A stretch of 64,000 bases of DNA, taken from positions 992,001 to 1,056,000 of the forward strand of contig NZ_CP092431.1 in assembly GCF_022385335.1 (NCBI RefSeq), in the 5' to 3' direction. The notes below the pieces were generated by a model. It made no database searches and was not told the DNA's origin. It saw only the letters and a program-made list of their open reading frames with translations. Source of the DNA: Streptomyces deccanensis. Lineage in GTDB: Bacteria; Actinomycetota; Actinomycetes; Streptomycetales; Streptomycetaceae. The stretch's first letter is position 1, and the number at the start of each line of letters is the position of its first letter. Of the stretch, positions 58,502 to 64,000 are shown piece after piece. The translations under genes and the position numbers were made by a program.

Positions 58502-59308
58502 TTACCGGTCCGCCCTGACGGCCGGCGCGGCGCCGACCGTCGCGAGCAGCCGGCCCTCCTCGTAGGCCAGTGCCGGGGCGGGCAGCGCGCCCTCGCGGCC
58601 GCTGAGGAGGACGGTCAGCGTCGATCCGGTCCAGTCGGCCTCGGGCTTCGGCAGTTCACCGATGCGGCGCAGCGCCTGCGCGGCCACGGCGCCCGCGGAG
58701 CCGTGCAGCACGAGGGGCGGGAGGCCCGGCTGCTGGACGGCCGCGCGGATGCGTTCGGCGACGAGTTCGTAGTGGGTGCAGCCCAGGACGACGGTCGTCA
58801 CGTCGTCGGGCGTCAGCGCGGCGGCCGCGGCGATGGCGGCGTCGATCGCCGCGTCGTCGGCGTGCTCCACCGCCTCAGCCAGTCCCCAGCAGGGCACCTC
58901 GGTGACCGGGACGCCGTCGGCGAACTCCTCGATGAGGCCGCGCTGGTAGGGGCTGCCGGTGGTGGCGGGTGTCGCCCAGATGGTGAAGGGGCCGCCGCCG
59001 GACGCGGCCGGCTTGATCGCCGGGACCGTGCCGATCACCGGCAGAGACGGTTCGAGGAGGGCGCGCAGGGCGGGCAGGGCGTGCACGGAGGCGGTGTTGC
59101 AGCCGACGATCAGCGCGTCGGGCGAGTGGGCGGCCGCCGCCTCGGCGACGGCGAGAGCACGCTCGGTCAGGTCCTGGGGGGTGCGCGGGCCCCAGGGCAT
59201 GCCGTCGGGGTCCGAGGAGATCACGAGATCCGCGTCGGGCCGCAGCCGCCGTACCGCGGCGGCGGCGGGGAGCAGACCGATACCGGAGTCCATGAGCGCG
59301 ATCTTCAC
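58502..59308 (-). CDS. Aspartate/glutamate racemase family protein
   Basis: A 268-residue cofactor-independent racemase. The two catalytic-cysteine motifs are present: VGCNTASVHA and LGCTHYELV, with the N-terminal MDSGIGLLP motif. This is the glutamate racemase (MurI) pattern. The housekeeping MurI of streptomycetes is usually elsewhere, so this may be a second racemase; the specificity cannot be settled. GTG start, 6 nt after TATCGT, predicting a leaderless transcript. Divergent from the HpnB-like glycosyltransferase gene. Confidence 0.85.
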   Translation of the reverse strand: MKIALMDSGIGLLPAAAAVRRLRPDADLVISSDPDGMPWGPRTPQDLTERALAVAEAAAAHSPDALIVGCNTASVHALPALRALLEPSLPVIGTVPAIKPAASGGGPFTIWATPATTGSPYQRGLIEEFADGVPVTEVPCWGLAEAVEHADDAAIDAAIAAAAALTPDDVTTVVLGCTHYELVAERIRAAVQQPGLPPLVLHGSAGAVAAQALRRIGELPKPEADWTGSTLTVLLSGREGALPAPALAYEEGRLLATVGAAPAVRADR

Positions 59309-59365
59309 CCGGCCACGATAGACGATGGCCTCGGCGGGGCCGCTCCGGTGGGGCAGACTGCGGGC

Positions 59366-60541
59366 GTGAGCGCCATCGCGTGGACCGCCGCCGGATCACT
59401 CGCCGCCTGGGTGTGGCTGCTGCTCGGCCAGGGCTTCTTCTGGCGCACGGATGTGCGCCTGCCACCCCGCCGGGATCCCGACGACTGGCCGGACGTCTGT
59501 GTCGTCGTCCCCGCCCGTGACGAGGCCGCCGTGCTGCCGGAGAGCCTGCCGTCGCTGCTGGCCCAGGACTATCCGGGCCGGGCCGAGGTCTTTTTGGTGG
59601 ACGACGGCAGCTCGGACGGGACCGGTGACCTGGCCCGTGAGCTGTCCCGCAGGTTCGGCGGCCTGCCCCTGACCGTGTCCTCGCCCGGGGAGCCGCCCGC
59701 GGGCTGGACGGGCAAGCTCTGGGCCGTCCGGCACGGCATGACGCTGGCACGCGCGCGTGGCCCCGAGTTCCTGCTGCTGACGGACGCGGACATCGCGCAT
59801 CGCCCCGACAGTCTGCGCGCGCTGGTGGCGGCCGCGCGCACCGGCGGCTTCGACCTGGTCTCCCAGATGGCCCGGCTGCGGGCCGAGAGCGTGTGGGAGA
59901 GGCTGGTCGTGCCCGCCTTCGTGTACTTCTTCGCCCAGCTCTATCCGTTCCGACGGATCGGCGTACGGGGTTCGCGCACCGCGGCGGCGGCGGGCGGCTG
60001 TGTGCTGCTGAGCGTCGAGGCCGCCGAGCGGGCACGGATCCCGGACGCGATCCGGCAGTCCGTCATCGACGACGTGGCGCTGGCCGCCGCGGTCAAGAGG
60101 AGCGGCGGTCACATCTGGCTGGGGCTCGCGGAGCGCGTGGACAGCGTGCGGCCCTACCCCCGGCTGCGCGACCTGTGGGACATGGTCGCCCGCAGCGCCT
60201 ACGCCCAACTGCTGCACAGTCCGCTGCTGCTCGCCGGGACGGTCCTCGGCCTGGCCCTGGTCTATCTCGTCCCGCCGCTCGCGCTGGTGACGGGCCTGGT
60301 CACGGCGGACCCGGCGACAGCGCTGCTCGGGGGACTGGCCTGGCTGCTGATGACGGCGACGTACCTGCCGATGCTCCGTCACTACGGTCAGCCGCTGGGC
60401 CTCGCTCCCCTGCTGCCGTTCACCGCGTTCCTCTATCTGCTGATGACGGTCGACTCGGCGGTGCGGCACCACCGGGGGCGCGGTGCGGCCTGGAAGGGCC
60501 GCACCTACGCCCGCCCGGATCCGCTCCCGGACGAGAGCTAG
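59366..60541 (+). CDS. HpnB-like family 2 glycosyltransferase
   Basis: A 391-residue membrane-attached GT2 enzyme: N-terminal helix (AIAWTAAGSLAAWVWLLLGQ), catalytic core with FLVDDGSSDG (about 77-86) and LLLTDADIAHRPDSL (DxD-type), FFAQLYPFRRI and VIDDVALA, and two to three C-terminal helices. The motifs TAAAAGGC and GKLWAVRHG resemble hopanoid-associated glycosyltransferase HpnB. No hopanoid genes are in the window, so the acceptor is open. GTG start with CAGACT 6 nt upstream. Confidence 0.85.
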   Translation: MSAIAWTAAGSLAAWVWLLLGQGFFWRTDVRLPPRRDPDDWPDVCVVVPARDEAAVLPESLPSLLAQDYPGRAEVFLVDDGSSDGTGDLARELSRRFGGLPLTVSSPGEPPAGWTGKLWAVRHGMTLARARGPEFLLLTDADIAHRPDSLRALVAAARTGGFDLVSQMARLRAESVWERLVVPAFVYFFAQLYPFRRIGVRGSRTAAAAGGCVLLSVEAAERARIPDAIRQSVIDDVALAAAVKRSGGHIWLGLAERVDSVRPYPRLRDLWDMVARSAYAQLLHSPLLLAGTVLGLALVYLVPPLALVTGLVTADPATALLGGLAWLLMTATYLPMLRHYGQPLGLAPLLPFTAFLYLLMTVDSAVRHHRGRGAAWKGRTYARPDPLPDES

Positions 60542-60557
60542 GGTCCGTGGGGCCTGG

Positions 60558-61868
60558 TTATTTCCGGCCGGGGGTCCAGTTCATGCCCCACCCGTAGGCG
60601 TAGTCGACCGTGCGCTGCGGGCTCACCCCGCGCTCGGGGACGAGGTAGCGGGCCTCGCGCTGGACGATGAGGTCGCCGCCCTGGTTGGTGATGAGGGCGA
60701 GGGCGCAGACGGTGGAGGGGACGGTGCACTCGTCGAGCGAGAAGTCGATGGGTGCGCCGTGCTGCGGCTGGAGGGTGACGGTGGCGTGCAGGTCGGCGAA
60801 GGAGCGGGCGCCCTCGTAGATGGTGACGAAGATGAGGACGCGCCGGAAGTACTGCTTGTGGTCGAGGTTGATGGTGAGGTTCTCGCCGCTGCTGACGGCT
60901 CCGGTGCGGTCGTCGCCGTCGAGGTGGATGAAGGGCGGCTGGTGCAGGGAGCCGAAGGCGTTGCCGAGTGCCTGGACGACTCCCTTGCTGCCGTCGGAGA
61001 GTTCGAACAGGGCGCACAGGTCGAGGTCGAGGTCCGCGTGCATGGCGACGGCCCGGCCCAGTTTGCTGCCCCATCCCTTGAACTGCTTGCGCACCTCCCA
61101 GTTGAGGTTGACGCGCATGGCGCCGGAGGTGCCGCCCTGTTTGGTCAGGGAGACCGACGGGGCCTCCTTGGTGAGCGTCACCTTGGTGAGGCGGACGGGG
61201 GCCGGGGCCGCCGCGGGCGGGGCCGGAGGCGGGGGCGGGGCGGTCCTCACCGGCGGTGGCACGGTGACGGGCTGGGCGACGGGGGCGGCGGGCGCGGGCG
61301 GGGCGACGGGGGCCGGTGTGGGCGTCGGTGCCGCCGCGTGCTGGGGCTCGTCCACCGTGATGCCGTAGTCGCGGGCGAGGCCTTCGAGCCCGGTGCTGTA
61401 GCCCTGGCCGACGGCGCGGAACTTCCAGGCGCCCTGGCGACGGTAGAACTCCCCCAGGACGAAAGCGGTTTCGGCGCCGGCGTCCGCGCTGTCGAAGCGG
61501 GCCACCTCGGTGCCCGCCCGTTCGTCGAGCACCCGGATGTACAGTCCGGGCACCTGCCCGAAGGTGCCGCCGTCCGCCGAGGCGACCACCACGACGGTCT
61601 CGATGGCGGGCTCCACGCGCGTGAGGTCGACGAGGAGCGAGTCGGTCACCTGCCCGCCGGCGTCACGCTTGCCCTCGTGCCGGACGGCGCCGGAGGAGTG
61701 CGCGGGCTGGTTGTAGAAGACGAAGTCGGCGTCCGAGCGCACCTTTCCGCCGACGAGCAGCAGCGCCGAGGCGTCGGCGTCGGGCACACCCGGGCCGGAG
61801 CGCCAGCCCAGTTCCACGCGCAGCCCGGCCGTCGGTACCGCGGTGTTCGATCCTTTCGGCATTGACAT
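60558..61868 (-). CDS. TerD-family protein with two TerD domains
   Basis: A 436-residue cytosolic protein. TerD domain 1 (about 10-165, [20 protein letters not shown]) and TerD/TerA-like domain 2 (about 250-430, with [20 protein letters not shown]) are joined by a Pro/Ala-rich linker (about 175-245). The Asp-rich loops bind calcium in family members. These proteins belong to stress-related 'ter' systems of unclear mechanism. MSMPKGSN start preceded by GGGGGCGGAC; an ATG four codons earlier is an alternative. Confidence 0.87.
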   Translation of the reverse strand: MSMPKGSNTAVPTAGLRVELGWRSGPGVPDADASALLLVGGKVRSDADFVFYNQPAHSSGAVRHEGKRDAGGQVTDSLLVDLTRVEPAIETVVVVASADGGTFGQVPGLYIRVLDERAGTEVARFDSADAGAETAFVLGEFYRRQGAWKFRAVGQGYSTGLEGLARDYGITVDEPQHAAAPTPTPAPVAPPAPAAPVAQPVTVPPPVRTAPPPPPAPPAAAPAPVRLTKVTLTKEAPSVSLTKQGGTSGAMRVNLNWEVRKQFKGWGSKLGRAVAMHADLDLDLCALFELSDGSKGVVQALGNAFGSLHQPPFIHLDGDDRTGAVSSGENLTINLDHKQYFRRVLIFVTIYEGARSFADLHATVTLQPQHGAPIDFSLDECTVPSTVCALALITNQGGDLIVQREARYLVPERGVSPQRTVDYAYGWGMNWTPGRK

Positions 61869-61929
61869 GTCCGCCCCCATCAGAAGGTCATCCAGAAGAT
61901 CGCCACCGGGCCGCGTCCCCGCAGTCCGT

Positions 61930-61947
61930 CGGATCCGGCCGGATCCG
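61930..61947. promoter_or_regulatory. 18-bp perfect palindrome upstream of the TerD-family gene
   Basis: CGGATCCGGCCGGATCCG, fully self-complementary, about 62 bp before the TerD-family start codon and 235 bp before the gene on the other strand. Candidate operator of unknown regulator. Confidence 0.4.
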
Positions 61948-62182
61948 TTGTCGGCCCAACCTATTCCCCCGGGCCCCGGAACCCCCAGAACCCGTACCGA
62001 AAGATCCTTGGTCAACCGCCGGTAACCCACTGGGAACTCGCCCTTTACACGATCAGAACGCGCTTTGCTGCCCTTTTTCGCCGAGTTCGCTCGCATTGGG
62101 GATCCGGCGTCACGGCCGACACGGAAAACAACCCTCTTATCGGTCTCCCCAACCAGCACATCGTGGGCTTAACTTATGTGCC
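61948..62182. other. Divergent intergenic region, TerD-family gene and small Pro/Gln-rich gene
   Basis: Lower in GC than flanks. No gene. TAACTT at 62170-62175 is exactly 7 nt before the ATG of the right-hand gene (leaderless-type -10). Confidence 0.45.
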
Positions 62183-62620
62183 ATGACCTCCCCCCGCTCC
62201 ACCTACGGCGGCGGTTACTACTCCGCCTCGTCCTTCGCGGACACCCCGATCTACGACTCTCTCGTCGCCGAGCGGGGAACCCCTCAGATCGCCCCGATCC
62301 GGGTACCCGCCGCGTACGACACCCCGGGCAGCAACCTGCCCGCGCTCCCGTCGGCGCTGCCAGCGCTGCCGGCCGGTCCCTCGCAGCCCGCCTACGGTTA
62401 TCCGCAGGCCCAGCAGCCTTCGCCGCTCCAGCAGGCGCCGAACGCGTACATCCCGCAGCAGGCCGCAGGCCCGCGCGGCTACCCGGGCGCCCAGCCACCC
62501 CAGCAACAACAACGTCCGATGGCGGGCTACGAGGCCATGCGCCCGGCGGCACCGCGCCCGGCCCCGGCGGCCCCGTACCAGCAGGACCCGTACAACGGCC
62601 AGCAGTACCGCGGGTACTGA
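62183..62620 (+). CDS. Small Pro/Gln/Tyr-rich protein (DUF6643-like)
   Basis: A 145-residue protein. The first 50 residues are the conserved part (MTSPRSTYGGGYYSASSFAD and ERGTPQIAPIRVPAAYDT); the rest is low-complexity Pro, Gln, Ala and Tyr, predicted disordered. I recall this N-terminus from a streptomycete family of unknown function (DUF6643), from memory only. No signal peptide or helix. Leaderless-type -10 as noted in the intergenic region. Confidence 0.7.
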   Translation: MTSPRSTYGGGYYSASSFADTPIYDSLVAERGTPQIAPIRVPAAYDTPGSNLPALPSALPALPAGPSQPAYGYPQAQQPSPLQQAPNAYIPQQAAGPRGYPGAQPPQQQQRPMAGYEAMRPAAPRPAPAAPYQQDPYNGQQYRGY

Positions 62621-62645
62621 GGCATTTGGAACGTCTCGCGTGGGG

Positions 62646-62668
62646 TTGTCACAGCCTGCTGGCAGGAT
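62646..62668 (+). promoter_or_regulatory. RecA-NDp-like promoter of the MOSC gene, leaderless
   Basis: TTGTCACAG, 8 nt, CAGGAT, 6 nt, ATG: the same geometry and the same variant -10 as the ligA promoter, with two mismatches in the distal box. Damage induction is less certain than for ligA. Confidence 0.4.
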
Positions 62669-62674
62669 GACCCC

Positions 62675-63499
62675 ATGGGGAATCCGTCACTGCACTCGAT
62701 CCATGTCCACCCTCTGAAGGCGGCCCGGGGCTTCGCCCCGGACGAGGCCGTCGTGGAGCCCTGGGGGCTGGCGGGCGACCGCCGTTGGGTGCTGGTCGAC
62801 GACTCGGGCAAGGTCATCACTCAACGTCCGCATCCGCGTATGGCGTTGGCCGCCGCCGGGCTGCTGCCCGGCGGCGGTCTCTTGCTGTCCGCGCCCGGCC
62901 GCGAGCCGCTCACCGTCCCGGTGCCCGCGCCCACCGACACGACCACCGTGGAGATCTGGCGGGACAAGGTGGAGGGCGTCCCGGCCGACGCCGCGGCGCA
63001 CACCTGGTTCAGCGACTACCTGGGCGTCCCCGTGCGCCTCGTGCACCTCGACGACCCGGCGACGCGGCGCCCGATCGATCCCGAGTACGCCCGTCCCGGC
63101 GAGACCGTCAGCTTCGCCGACGGCTATCCGCTGCTGCTCACCACGCTCGCCTCGCTGGCCGCGCTCAACGACCTGGTCGCCCGGGGCGACCACGCCGAGG
63201 AGGGCCCGCTGCCCATGAGCCGCTTCCGGCCGAACGTGGTCGTCGACGGCGCACCGGCCTGGGCCGAGGACGGCTGGCGGCGCGTCGCGATCGGCGAGGT
63301 GACCTTCCGGGTGGCCAAGATGTGCGGGCGGTGCGTGGTGACCACCACCGACCAGGACACCGCCGAGCGCGGTCGTGAGCCGCTGCGCACCCTCGCGCGC
63401 CACCGCCGTTTCGGCGACAAGCTGGTCTTCGGGCAGAACCTCGTCCCGGAATCCCCGGGCACGGTACGGGTCGGCGATCCGGTCCGGGTGCTCGAATAG
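62675..63499 (+). CDS. MOSC-domain protein
   Basis: A 274-residue protein with the MOSC N-terminal beta-barrel (about 1-105; SIHVHPLKAARGFAPDEAVV and WGLAGDRRWVLVDDSG) and the MOSC domain (about 110-274), whose molybdenum-cofactor cysteine is in AKMCGRCVVTTTDQDT. This is the two-domain mARC/YcbX-like form that reduces N-hydroxylated compounds with a reductase partner. No partner is adjacent. Length and motifs are normal. Confidence 0.88.
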   Translation: MGNPSLHSIHVHPLKAARGFAPDEAVVEPWGLAGDRRWVLVDDSGKVITQRPHPRMALAAAGLLPGGGLLLSAPGREPLTVPVPAPTDTTTVEIWRDKVEGVPADAAAHTWFSDYLGVPVRLVHLDDPATRRPIDPEYARPGETVSFADGYPLLLTTLASLAALNDLVARGDHAEEGPLPMSRFRPNVVVDGAPAWAEDGWRRVAIGEVTFRVAKMCGRCVVTTTDQDTAERGREPLRTLARHRRFGDKLVFGQNLVPESPGTVRVGDPVRVLE

Positions 63500-63751
63500 C
63501 GAGTTCGATCGCGATGAGTTCTGGGCGGTCCTGAGACACCCCCCGCCCCTCTTGAAAATTCAATCTCCTACGATTCGGCCTACGATTCGGTTCGTGTACA
63601 GGGAACACACGCCGCCGGTCCGACCGTTGGGTCTTTGTGAGAAGTTCATGAGAAGGCCGGCGGGAGGGTGATTTCGCTCTCTCTCGACCGGGACCGCGCG
63701 TGGACGGCTCCGCCGGGGGCTATCACGGACGCGTAAGGGGGTGTGGGGCGA
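63500..63751. other. Intergenic region upstream of the Rv1733c-like gene
   Basis: No gene. It holds a low-GC segment and the 12-bp tandem repeat; promoter expected here. Confidence 0.4.
63567..63590. repeat. 12-bp tandem repeat, possible operator
   Basis: CCTACGATTCGG twice in direct tandem, about 160 bp upstream of the Rv1733c-like start. Two direct half-sites one helical turn apart suit cooperative binding by a response regulator. Confidence 0.5.
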
Positions 63752-64000
63752 GTGCGGGCGATCGGTGGACTACGGGCGTTCGGCGGACTGTGGCGCTGGC
63801 GTCACAACCCGCTGCGGCGGACGACCGATCTGGTCGAGGCCTGGCTGGCGTTCGCGGCCCTGGTCCTGATCCTCGTCGCCGCGCCGCTGATCGGCGCCGC
63901 CGTCGGCACCACCGCCCAGAGCGCCCTGCAGCAGTCCGTGCGCGACCAGCAGCAGAGCCGCCACCGCGTCACGGCCACGGTCGTCAAGAAGGTCGACGGC
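63752..64000 (+). CDS. Rv1733c-like transmembrane protein (partial)
   Basis: N-terminal 83 residues of a protein cut by the window edge. WRWRHNPLRRTTDLVEAWLA followed by the hydrophobic helix LVLILVAAPLIGAAVG is the pattern of actinobacterial Rv1733c-family two-TM proteins. GTG start preceded by GGGGTGTGGGG. Function unknown. Confidence 0.75.
   Translation, partial: MRAIGGLRAFGGLWRWRHNPLRRTTDLVEAWLAFAALVLILVAAPLIGAAVGTTAQSALQQSVRDQQQSRHRVTATVVKKVDG

Noticed and set aside
1..64000. tRNA, rRNA, insertion sequences and attachment sites
   Set aside because: No cloverleaf-type gene with a GTTCGA-type T arm, no rRNA segment and no transposase or integrase was recognised on either strand.

Overview
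The window is about 72% G+C chromosomal DNA with the strong third-position G/C bias, GTG/TTG starts, 4-nt stop/start overlaps and leaderless-type promoters of a streptomycete. Gene families typical of Streptomyces are present: a SpoIIE-type PP2C phosphatase with a PAS domain, TerD-family proteins, a NarL/HPK two-component pair beside an ABC transporter, PaaX and several TetR regulators. No rRNA, tRNA, CRISPR array or intact insertion sequence was seen.

Layout. 1-2625: protocatechuate/beta-ketoadipate genes pcaF-pcaI (the latter cut by the window edge) diverging from a LysR regulator. 2626-7500: an accessory stretch with minisatellites, a fragment of an SDR gene, an orphan gene, an AIPR-family abortive-infection gene with a nuclease-like N-terminus, another orphan gene and an NB-ARC regulator fragment. 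7549-11788: AraC regulator, VOC protein, NAD-dependent DNA ligase and PAS-PP2C phosphatase. 12097-21733: an eight-gene minus-strand exopolysaccharide cluster resembling Pel systems (CE4-like deacetylase, PelF-type GT4, 12-TM protein, two NAD epimerases, nucleotidyltransferase, Spherulin-4-like protein, GH114 lipoprotein), closed by a 34-bp perfect palindrome. 22143-26044: a secreted protein and a large M4 metallopeptidase.

26303-39463 is the most striking part: five co-directional genes (two DUF4132-type proteins, a MoxR AAA+ ATPase, a single polypeptide joining a DUF5682-like region to a VWA domain, and a SWIM zinc-finger protein). This is the gene content of the uncharacterised E. coli yehI/yehL/yehM/yehP/yehQ group, with YehM and YehP fused. 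A close match to the actinobacterial DNA-damage (RecA-NDp/PafBC) promoter lies upstream; the same motif precedes ligA.

39474-48088: two-component system and MacB-like ABC exporter on opposite strands, then a GntR regulator and an aconitase that share a 26-bp operator-like sequence. 48142-54347: two TetR/tautomerase modules with matching paired operators, enclosing an AidB-like acyl-CoA dehydrogenase and a PaaX regulator; the second module continues into a zinc alcohol dehydrogenase. 54451-64000: Nudix hydrolase, Lnt, Wzy-like membrane protein, PH-like protein, Asp/Glu racemase family protein, HpnB-like glycosyltransferase, double TerD protein, a small Pro/Gln-rich protein, MOSC protein and the start of an Rv1733c-like membrane protein.
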